A program made the position numbers and the translations under genes. Source: Lancefieldella parvula_C (GTDB lineage: Bacteria > Actinomycetota > Coriobacteriia > Coriobacteriales > Atopobiaceae). Taken from it: DNA of 12,125 nt. Location: the NCBI RefSeq assembly GCF_000758945.1, contig NZ_JRND01000038.1, forward strand, positions 1 to 12,125, written 5' to 3'. Numbering within the stretch: position 1 is the first letter of the stretch; each line of letters opens with the position of its first letter. The notes under the pieces are model-generated. The model saw nothing but the letters and a program-made list of their open reading frames with translations, made no database searches and was not told the DNA's origin. Shown in pieces: positions 6,971-12,125 of the stretch.

Positions 6971-7822
6971 ATGAGCGCTACGCCAGATACGCATCCCATC
7001 GCCGACACGGCTACACACCCCGCCAACACTGCTGCGCACCCCGCCAACCACACGGCGAGAAAAACGATCATCTCCGGACTTTCCGTCCACACGCAGATGT
7101 CCTCTGTAGCAGGGGCTCCTATCGTCTACCTCTTGGGTGACGTGGCCGACAACTCCCCCGTTCAGGTACCTGAGGGCGTCAGCCTAGTGTGTATCGGCGT
7201 TGACCTGTGGGAAGAGAACTTCTCGCCCTGGTGCGCCCCGCGCGTTTTTGCCAAGGGACCCAACTTTGGCGACGGCGCCCAGAAAACGCTCGATACCCTT
7301 ATCAACCAGGTCATCCCCTGGACGGAGTCGGAACTCACCGAGTCACCGGCGTATAAGGTGCTTGTGGGATATTCGCTCGCGGGTCTGTTCAGCCTCTGGG
7401 CCGGCGTTTCGCAGCAGGTCGCACGCGACTGCCAGCCCGACGACGCCCTGTCGCAGCCAGGCCCGTCATCGCAACCCGGCGCGCCGTCGCAGCCCGGCGC
7501 GCCGCAGCTCAGCGCCCCTGCCGCAACCTTCCAGCGTATCGGAGCTGTCTCGGGGTCGTTCTGGTTCCCAGGCCTTCTGGACCACGTTGACCAGCAGCTC
7601 AGCGGAGGAGCGGTCGGCCTCACACACGCCTATCTTTCGCTGGGTGACCGAGAAGCACGAACCCCCAATCCGCAAATAATGCACGTGCGAGAAAACGCCG
7701 AACTTCTCGCCAGCAAGCTGGAGAACGCGGGGATAACCTCGACGTTTGAGCTCAACCGCGGAAATCACTTCCAAAACGTTGAGGGAAGAATGCAGAAAGC
7801 CCTGGACTGGCTGGTCAAATAG
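6971..7822 (+). CDS. Alpha/beta hydrolase (esterase-like)
   Basis: This 283-residue predicted cytosolic hydrolase of the alpha/beta fold resembles the COG2819/esterase D-like group. The nucleophile elbow GYSLAG puts Ser at S135. D226 (LGDRE) and H266 (NRGNHF) are the likely triad partners. The substrate is unknown. Two low-complexity parts stand out: a His/Pro/Ala/Thr N-terminus (residues 1-25) and a Ser-Gln-Pro-Gly-Ala insert (about 157-182) between the elbow and the conserved GAVSGSFWF strand. Neither is needed for the fold. ATG 6971 begins one base after the antiporter stop codon, so translation is probably coupled. An overlapping GTG at 6962 lacks a ribosome site. Two octamers, at 7054 and 7220, and an inverted octamer pair at 7687-7711 lie inside the gene. 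Confidence 0.85.
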   Translation: MSATPDTHPIADTATHPANTAAHPANHTARKTIISGLSVHTQMSSVAGAPIVYLLGDVADNSPVQVPEGVSLVCIGVDLWEENFSPWCAPRVFAKGPNFGDGAQKTLDTLINQVIPWTESELTESPAYKVLVGYSLAGLFSLWAGVSQQVARDCQPDDALSQPGPSSQPGAPSQPGAPQLSAPAATFQRIGAVSGSFWFPGLLDHVDQQLSGGAVGLTHAYLSLGDREARTPNPQIMHVRENAELLASKLENAGITSTFELNRGNHFQNVEGRMQKALDWLVK

Positions 7823-7861
7823 GGTAAGATTCTTCAGAACGCACGTGTCCAGAGAGGTTTT

Positions 7862-9223
7862 ATGCCCAACCAAAAGCAATTTGACAGTAAAACTGAATCA
7901 CCCGGTACATCCTCTGGCAAGCAGTCTGACTACTTATTTGCGCTCATTCTTTCCCTGGTATTTGGCATTTTTGGTATTCCGCAGCTTTATCTTAAAGGCT
8001 GGAAATCGGGACTTAACAGGCTTGCTATAAACGTAGCGCTGATTGTTGGTGCATTTGCCCTGGCGCAAACACTTGCCTCGCCGTCGATGCTTTCTTACCT
8101 TCTACCAGCAATTTTTTCGCTTCCGGTTATCGAGAGTGCTCTGAACCTTATCTACGAGGATGCCAGTGCTCCCAAAAAGCTCATAAAAGGCAAGCTCAAG
8201 CCCCATAAACGATATGCCGGAAAACAGAAAGCTGGAATCGCACTAGCCACGCTGACGGTAGCGCTCTACTTTAGCGCAGCGCTCACGCAACCGCTTCCAA
8301 TCACCCTATCTACCGCGGGGTCCTCGGGCCAACAAACCGCAGTTCAAACGCCTGGCGGGTCCTCGCAATCAGGCTCCAGCGCGCCGTCTGATACCGCACA
8401 GGCCAGCACAAACGTAACTATCAAGTTTATTGACGTCGGCCAGGGAGAAGCCATTCTCATTGCACTTCCCGAGAAAACCGTGCTTATCGACGCCGGTCCC
8501 ACAGGGTCTGCTCCAAAAATTGCCCAGGTGCTCCAAGAACTTGGTCGAAACAAGATTGATTACCTGGTGGCCACCCATCCCGACGAAGATCACATCGGCG
8601 GCATGGCGGACGTCATTTCCAGTACCCAAATCGGGGCCATTTACGCACCAAATAAGACAAATAACACGGCAACATACAGAAAGTTTCTGACCGCCATCCA
8701 GAACAATAACCTGCAGATAACTCTTGCCGAAGCAGGAACCATCATCGATCAAACCGATGCCTACAAGCTAGAAATCCTTTGGCCGACCAAAGACGCAAAT
8801 TTCCCCGACACCAACGATTACTCGATAATCATCAAGCTGACCGTGGGCACCAAAACATTCCTCTTCACGGGAGACGCACCCACAAGCGCCATCCTGGACT
8901 CCAATCCTGGCCATATTGACGTGCTTAAGCTCTCCCATCACGGCTCTCGAACAGGCACAAATGAGCAGCTAGTTCGCAGGCTCTCGCCTACCTACGCCGT
9001 CCTTTCGTACGCCTTAGACAACTCCTACGGCCATCCCATGCAGTCGGTCCTGAACGCCCTCCATAAACATTCCGTTGAGATTTGGGGAACGGGCGCCAAC
9101 GGAACCATTACCATTACCTGCGATGGTACAACTATTGATATATCTAGCGAGAAAAACGGTGCCGTTGTAGCGCCTACCTCACAAGAAAAATCTGGCACAT
9201 CGTCGACATCGAGGTCCAAGTAA
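7862..9223 (+). CDS. Membrane-anchored ComEC-like metallo-beta-lactamase-fold hydrolase
   Basis: This is a 453-residue protein. The N-terminus has a TM2-like pair of helices (24-44 and 52-70, with GIFGIPQLYLKGW between), probably a third near 75-97 and a fourth at 123-142. A Gly/Ser/Gln/Thr linker (about 150-184) follows. Residues 185-440 are the metallo-beta-lactamase domain of the ComEC/Rec2 type: IDVGQGEAILI, LIDAG, THPDEDHIGG (H239, D241, D243, H244), LFTGD (D338) and LSHHGS (H359, H360). All metal ligands appear intact. In ComEC this domain is attached to the DNA channel and is thought to degrade the non-transported strand; here the channel domain is absent. The domain probably faces outside the membrane. 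Role inferred: extracytoplasmic nuclease or phosphodiesterase. GAGAGG stands four bases before the ATG. It is 39 bases after the hydrolase gene and overlaps the next gene by one base. Confidence 0.9.
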   Translation: MPNQKQFDSKTESPGTSSGKQSDYLFALILSLVFGIFGIPQLYLKGWKSGLNRLAINVALIVGAFALAQTLASPSMLSYLLPAIFSLPVIESALNLIYEDASAPKKLIKGKLKPHKRYAGKQKAGIALATLTVALYFSAALTQPLPITLSTAGSSGQQTAVQTPGGSSQSGSSAPSDTAQASTNVTIKFIDVGQGEAILIALPEKTVLIDAGPTGSAPKIAQVLQELGRNKIDYLVATHPDEDHIGGMADVISSTQIGAIYAPNKTNNTATYRKFLTAIQNNNLQITLAEAGTIIDQTDAYKLEILWPTKDANFPDTNDYSIIIKLTVGTKTFLFTGDAPTSAILDSNPGHIDVLKLSHHGSRTGTNEQLVRRLSPTYAVLSYALDNSYGHPMQSVLNALHKHSVEIWGTGANGTITITCDGTTIDISSEKNGAVVAPTSQEKSGTSSTSRSK

Positions 9224-9465
9224 TGAAAGCAATCATTGATCGATTTGAAGACAACAATCTTGCCGTGCTTGAACTAGATGAACAGCCAGGCAATATGTTG
9301 ACCGTTTCTATCAACGAGCTACCAAGCAATGCATGCCAGGGTGACGTTCTTTACTACCAAGATGGCACTTGGATCCTCGATGAGGAAGAAACCGCCCAGC
9401 GCTACACCGATATCGATGCGCTGTTTAACTCCCTGCTCGCACATGATGATACGGAAACTGAATAG
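9223..9465 (+). CDS. DUF3006 family small protein
   Basis: This 80-residue acidic protein opens with KAIIDRFEDNNLAVLEL, the typical DUF3006 pattern, and continues with a beta-rich core and an acidic C-terminus. From general knowledge DUF3006 genes often sit beside stand-alone ComEC-like hydrolases, as here. The function is unknown; it may bind or regulate its neighbour. Its ATG shares the A of the upstream TAA (TAATG), so translation is coupled. GAGG lies about eight bases before the start. It is the last gene of the row. Confidence 0.85.
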   Translation: MKAIIDRFEDNNLAVLELDEQPGNMLTVSINELPSNACQGDVLYYQDGTWILDEEETAQRYTDIDALFNSLLAHDDTETE

Positions 9466-9481
9466 CCCCAGATAAAACCTA

Positions 9482-9549
9482 AAATATGCGATTTTAGAAT
9501 ATTTACAAAACTGCACGTCAACCTATAAATATGCGATTTTCGCATATTT
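9482..9549. repeat. AT-rich 14-bp direct repeat, second copy forming a hairpin
   Basis: The word aaatatgcgatttt occurs at 9482-9495 and again at 9527-9540. The second copy is part of a perfect hairpin: 9527-9536 (aaatatgcga) pairs with 9540-9549 across a 3-base loop. It lies 60 bases after the DUF3006 stop codon. It could end the upstream operon, although the stem is AT-rich and the T-run is short. It could equally be a repressor site. Confidence 0.55.
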
Positions 9550-9573
9550 TGTTATATAGCCATCTACCTGCAT

Positions 9574-9607
9574 AAATAAAAAAGACGTCTTGTCGAGAAA
9601 GACGTCT
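9574..9607 (-). terminator. Rho-independent terminator on the minus strand (flavodoxin side)
   Basis: The arms 9583-9591 (agacgtctt) and 9599-9607 (aagacgtct) pair perfectly across a 7-base loop. On the minus strand they are followed by six T, an A and three more T. It lies about 140 bases past the flavodoxin stop codon and is the best candidate for ending that transcript. Confidence 0.75.
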
Positions 9608-9656
9608 GTGTAGAGTACTTTTATCCAAGAAAAAATGTGATATATTTCAAATTGCC

Positions 9657-9700
9657 GATGGCGCGCAGCCTCGCTCTGCATAGAGGGAGGGCACGCCATC
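9657..9700. other. 44-base imperfect long hairpin
   Basis: Nested complementary blocks: GATGGCG (9657-9663) with CGCCATC (9694-9700), then CCTC with GAGG, then CTCT with AGAG around a GCAT loop, with short internal loops. It lies 45 bases downstream of the flavodoxin stop. No T-run follows on either strand, so it is not a standard terminator. It may be a 3' RNA element or a remnant of a repeat. Confidence 0.5.
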
Positions 9701-9744
9701 CGCTTTATAGAGCCACGATAGCTGCGGCCATTCTCTTCTCATCT

Positions 9745-10230
9745 TCAGCTAGAAGTACTCGCATCACTCAACCCTATCGAATCCAGCCACTTTCGCACTT
9801 CGCTAAAAGTATACGTGCCTTTTACCGCCAGTCCAGGCATTACACGAGAAGCACCGCACTCCCTCTGGTACTCCTCAATCATGTTTCCAAATCCTCCACC
9901 GCCATGCGTGCAGAACGGAATGATTGTCTTACCGCTCAAATCCGTTGCTCTTAAGAACGAAAGCACCGGAGGAGCAAATGTTTTAAGCCAGTTGGGCGAT
10001 CCTATAAAAACAGTATCAAAGCCGACAACATCTATATCGTATTGCATTAACGCAGGACAAACGCCCTTTTCTATTTGCGCCCTAACCTCTTTTACCGCCG
10101 TGTTATACGAGAAAGAATAAGGCTCTTGAGGCTTAAGCTCCAGCAACTCACCGTCGGTAATCAGCGCAATATCCTCTGCAAGCCTTCTTGTGATGCCGGA
10201 ATATGAATAGTACACAATCAAAGACTTCAT
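9745..10230 (-). CDS. Flavodoxin (FMN-binding electron carrier)
   Basis: This 161-residue cytosolic flavodoxin is of the short single-domain type (Flavodoxin_4-like). The N-terminal strand and FMN phosphate loop read IVYYSYSGITRRLAE (residues 5-19), with Ile where many relatives have Asn. FIGSPNWLKTFAPPV, IIPFCTHGGGGFGN and a C-terminal helix complete the alternating alpha/beta pattern. It would carry electrons or reduce quinones or similar acceptors; partners are not visible. GGAG lies eight to nine bases before the ATG. Between the gene and its only visible promoter lie a structured RNA and a terminator, so its expression is probably controlled by read-through (inference). No better promoter is visible in the 65 bases before the start. 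Confidence 0.9.
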   Translation of the reverse strand: MKSLIVYYSYSGITRRLAEDIALITDGELLELKPQEPYSFSYNTAVKEVRAQIEKGVCPALMQYDIDVVGFDTVFIGSPNWLKTFAPPVLSFLRATDLSGKTIIPFCTHGGGGFGNMIEEYQRECGASRVMPGLAVKGTYTFSEVRKWLDSIGLSDASTSS

Positions 10231-10294
10231 GTAAGAATCTCCACTACCAGCCGAGAAGAACGTGTCGTTGAGACATTACGTCAAAATCCACACT

Positions 10295-10391
10295 AAACAA
10301 AAAGCCGCTCTAAAGCGGCTAAAAACAACGGCCAGGAATTGCACCTGAGTCATCTCCAACAAGGGCACTGCTTACTATGCTACGCGTTGTT
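10295..10391 (-). ncRNA. Compact structured RNA ending in a terminator: leader (attenuator/riboswitch-like) or small RNA
   Basis: The predicted start of transcription falls on A10391. The RNA then begins with AACAACG (10391-10385), which pairs perfectly with CGTTGTT (10330-10324), closing a 68-base domain. Inside are GAG-ATGA-CTC and a T-arm-like hairpin, CAGG-TGCAATT-CCTG (10347-10333). An internal TTGTT (10362-10358) could pair with the 5' AACAA instead, giving an alternative fold. The terminator follows: AGCCGCT (10320-10314) pairs with AGCGGCT (10309-10303) across four bases, then a T-run (10302-10295). The T-arm-like loop has G where tRNA has the second T (GTGC rather than GTTC), and no anticodon arm closes, so it is not an ordinary tRNA. 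No known riboswitch class was recognised. It lies 65 bases upstream of the flavodoxin start on the same strand. Confidence 0.6.
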
Positions 10392-10397
10392 AATGTA

Positions 10398-10425
10398 ATT
10401 CTACATTCCTGCAATATAATGTCAA
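10398..10425 (-). promoter_or_regulatory. Strong sigma70-type promoter for the structured RNA
   Basis: On the minus strand a perfect -35 TTGACA (10425-10420) is followed after 16 bases by the -10 TAGAAT (10403-10398, five of six matches). The start would be seven bases on, at A10391, exactly the first base of the closing stem of the RNA. This is the best promoter visible in the window. Confidence 0.75.
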
Positions 10426-10521
10426 CAAAATAAGTTATGACCAGCACTTTCCGTCTGGATCTAAATGAGAAAGCCAATCTTTATCGAACATCACCAATCA
10501 AAGTGTCACTACGCTAAAACC

Positions 10522-10572
10522 TAAAGATACCCACGCAAATCCACATCAAGTAGAATCGGGTGGGTATCTTTA
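10522..10572. repeat. 13-bp perfect inverted repeat with 25-base loop
   Basis: taaagatacccac (10522-10534) pairs perfectly with 10560-10572. It lies about 93 bases past the XRE gene stop and 97 bases before the structured-RNA promoter on the minus strand. No proper T-run follows on either strand. It may be the terminator of the XRE gene or a remnant of a mobile repeat. Nothing else was recognised in 10441-10664. Confidence 0.6.
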
Positions 10573-10664
10573 TTAACTATTATGTCTAATTTTAGCCAGA
10601 ATTCCACTGCGCCAAAACACTCTTAATTTCGAATTGTCGAGAATAACTATATAATCGTTAGCAC

Positions 10665-11408
10665 TTAGTCAAACCAGATCTTTACGACGTCCCCGTCTGC
10701 GGATGTAATATCCACAAGTGTGCCACTCTCGCCAGTCTTTGCAGCGTCCATAAGCGCATCAAGATTGATGTTAGAGAGCTGCTCCTGAGTCTCCTGATTA
10801 AGATAGCTTCCGCTGACCTGAATTCCCGAATTCAGAACAAACTTTGCCAGGCTCAGAGGCACGCACATATCAACAACGTCGCCATCGTCGGAGACTACAT
10901 ACACGTGCAAACCGTGCTTTGCAGAGCCGTTGCCCAGGCGGACGCCCTTCTTCTTGCTACCGTCTGCCTCGTCGTTCTTCTCGACTTTGACCATGCTCTT
11001 ACCAAAAAGCTTACCAAAGCTAAAACCTGAAGACTGAGCGGCAATGCCCTGGTTGTCCTGCTCTGTAGACTCTTCTACGATCTCTGCAGGCTCGTCAGCT
11101 GCAACGGAAACAACCTCAGCTGCGCTCTCCCTGACAGCAGCGCTCTCCTGAGCAGCAGCGTTCCCTTGGGCAGAAGCGCTCTCCTGAGCGGAAGCACTTG
11201 CGCCACTCAAAAGCTCGTCAACAGACACACCAAGGAAGCGTGCAAGATCTGGCAACAGCGAGATATCTGGGTAGTTAATGTCGTTCTCCCACTTGCTCAC
11301 CGCCTGCGGGCTCACGTTCAGCTCTTTTGCCAGACGCTCCTGCGTTGCAGTTCTAGCTAAACGAAGACGTGCAATACGACGACCAAGGGTCTCAGATGAA
11401 GTAGTCAT
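10665..11408 (-). CDS. XRE-family regulator with YvlB-like C-terminal domain
   Basis: This 247-residue protein starts with a Cro/CI-type helix-turn-helix (about residues 8-66; NVSPQAVSKWENDINYPDISLLPDLARFLGVSVDELL). A low-complexity Ala/Ser/Glu/Gln linker (about 70-135) follows, with repeated QESA/RESA units. The last ~85 residues (LHVYVVSDDGDVVDMCVPLSLAKFVL to GTLVDITSADGDVVKIWFD) resemble the C-terminal module of YvlB/SHOCT-like proteins of envelope-stress loci. This suggests a sensor coupled to DNA binding, but no ligand is known. GGAG lies six to seven bases before the ATG, in an A-rich stretch. It faces away from the orphan gene at 11659. The dyads between them could be its own operators. 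Confidence 0.85.
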   Translation of the reverse strand: MTTSSETLGRRIARLRLARTATQERLAKELNVSPQAVSKWENDINYPDISLLPDLARFLGVSVDELLSGASASAQESASAQGNAAAQESAAVRESAAEVVSVAADEPAEIVEESTEQDNQGIAAQSSGFSFGKLFGKSMVKVEKNDEADGSKKKGVRLGNGSAKHGLHVYVVSDDGDVVDMCVPLSLAKFVLNSGIQVSGSYLNQETQEQLSNINLDALMDAAKTGESGTLVDITSADGDVVKIWFD

Positions 11409-11485
11409 AGTTGCTCCTTTTTTCTCAACTCATTATTACTGAAATAGCTTGCGGGCCGCTGATTTCACTATGAGTCGTAACAATA

Positions 11486-11555
11486 CGTTCAACAAGAACG
11501 CATCAGTTGAGTTAGGTATCGCAACGGTTTCCAACTACTCAACAGCAGGTTGAGT
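11486..11555. promoter_or_regulatory. Cluster of dyads between the XRE regulator and the orphan gene
   Basis: The 250-base gap (11409-11658) holds CGTTC-N5-GAACG (11486-11500), a single GTTGAGT (11506-11512), and ACTCAAC-N5-GTTGAGT (11537-11555). Perfect short inverted repeats beside an XRE gene are the usual form of its operators. The repeated GTTGAGT half-site supports this. No firm promoter for either gene could be fixed; TTGACC at 11576-11581 has no well-spaced -10. Confidence 0.5.
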
Positions 11556-11658
11556 TCGCAGGTAAACTATGCTTTTTGACCGAAAGTTACTTGCCCTAAA
11601 AGTATTCTCCAACTACCATTTAATCAAGAAACTTTTGATGTTTTAGAAAGGTCTGTCT

Positions 11659-12048
11659 ATGGCTGGCGAGAAGAACTGGGTGTTCTGGACCAGTGGTGCG
11701 CATATTGTTTCTGGTTTTGAGCAATGCGCTACAGACGGTTTTGTTGGTGTTGACGCAGATGGTGTCGTGTACCTCTTTGATAACAATCAAAATGTCTTTG
11801 CTTCGGCTCATGCTTCAGATATTGAAGGAACTATCGGCGGCTGGAGAGGAACCTGGCTTACCATTGATGATAAAAGATATGTCCTAGAGTTTGTTCCTCT
11901 TGCAGATAAGATTGCTCCTCGCCTGATTTTTGGAGCTATAAGCAATGTCTTTATGCAGGAGCTCCATCATGGAGATCAGGAGAAGGTCCCACGAGAACTC
12001 CTCGAAGACTTCAAGATTGCATTTGAGAACGCCAAGTACAGGCGCTAA
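11659..12048 (+). CDS. Hypothetical protein, 129 residues
   Basis: This gene is not recognised. It is a soluble protein without signal peptide or membrane segment. The first ~80 residues alternate short polar and hydrophobic strands (WVFWTSGAHIV, DGFVGVDADGVVYLFD, GTWLTIDDKRYVLEFVPL), which would suit a small beta-barrel or PH/GRAM-like fold (a guess). The remainder is helical with a basic end. AGAAAGG lies seven bases before the ATG, so the start is good. Codons 2-5 (GCT GGC GAG AAG) contain one copy of the dispersed octamer. It is divergent from the XRE regulator and may be its target. The 77 bases after it (to 12125) hold no recognisable feature apart from a short palindrome, ccgatatcgg. 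Confidence 0.75.
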   Translation: MAGEKNWVFWTSGAHIVSGFEQCATDGFVGVDADGVVYLFDNNQNVFASAHASDIEGTIGGWRGTWLTIDDKRYVLEFVPLADKIAPRLIFGAISNVFMQELHHGDQEKVPRELLEDFKIAFENAKYRR

Positions 12049-12125
12049 CTCAAGCTAATTTTTGAATTATTCATATCCTTGCGGAGGTACGATCACCGAT
12101 ATCGGCGCCGGCGGATGAACTGCCT

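Larger units (their letters stand above)
1260..11672. repeat. Dispersed octamer GGCGAGAA (12 exact copies, both strands)
   Basis: Plus-oriented copies start at 1260, 2630, 4627, 5806, 7054 and 11665. Minus-oriented copies (TTCTCGCC) start at 1276, 2870, 4400, 6020, 7220 and 7704. Ten of the twelve extend to TGGCGAGAA and six to CTGGCGAGAA. Six lie between genes or in a terminator or leader, and six lie inside four genes. One-mismatch relatives occur near 586, 4462, 7686, 8979, 9147, 10250 and 10726. Chance expectation on both strands of 12.1 kb of even-composition sequence is about 0.4. The copies are counted by eye, so one or two could be missed. Confidence 0.85.

Noticed and set aside
9637..9954. 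Plus-strand frame of 105 codons
   Set aside because: It overlaps the flavodoxin gene on the opposite strand and the 44-base hairpin, and has no ribosome site or recognisable domain.
10324..10391. Ordinary tRNA gene on the minus strand
   Set aside because: The acceptor-like stem and T-arm-like hairpin are present, but D and anticodon arms do not close, the T-loop has G at the second T, and no CCA or discriminator is clear.
10231..10440. FMN riboswitch before flavodoxin
   Set aside because: The domain is too short, and the conserved RFN element segments are absent.

Overview
The window looks like a chromosomal segment of a mid-GC member of the Coriobacteriia (Atopobium/Lancefieldella/Olsenella type). 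That placement is an inference from the overall character of the proteins and base composition; there is no rRNA or marker gene to confirm it. There is no insertion sequence, phage gene, CRISPR array or convincing tRNA.

Layout. 13-2380, minus strand: an NADP-type zinc alcohol dehydrogenase close to the Clostridium beijerinckii/Thermoanaerobacter secondary ADHs. Its terminator and then a COG0523 (CobW-type) metallochaperone GTPase with a very long histidine tail follow. 2381-2938: a divergent control region. 2939-4087, plus: a membrane-anchored DUF218 (YdcF/SanA-like) protein. 4088-4731: a 644-base non-coding region holding three families of short repeats. 4732-9465, plus: a tightly packed row of a CPA1 Na+/H+ antiporter, an alpha/beta hydrolase, a membrane-anchored ComEC-like metallo-beta-lactamase-fold protein and a DUF3006 protein. 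9466-9744: hairpins, including a terminator for the minus strand. 9745-10425, minus: a flavodoxin preceded by a promoter, a compact structured RNA and a terminator, arranged like a regulated leader. 10665-11408, minus: an XRE-family regulator with a YvlB-like C-terminus. 11659-12048, plus: a small orphan protein, separated from the regulator by several dyads.

Two signals stand out. First, the octamer GGCGAGAA (fuller form CTGGCGAGAA) occurs 12 times in 12.1 kb, six times on each strand, in genes and between genes and in several reading frames. One head-to-head pair forms the ADH terminator. Chance would give fewer than one. This is the signature known for DNA uptake sequences in Neisseria and Pasteurellaceae, and a stand-alone ComEC-type domain lies in the same window. 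Second, the repeats before the antiporter include two arrays with the same architecture but different core words, each ending in an inverted copy of its own word and a shared 18-base tail.

Functionally the genes form no single pathway. The likely pairs are the zinc ADH with the metallochaperone, the MBL protein with DUF3006, and the leader RNA with the flavodoxin.
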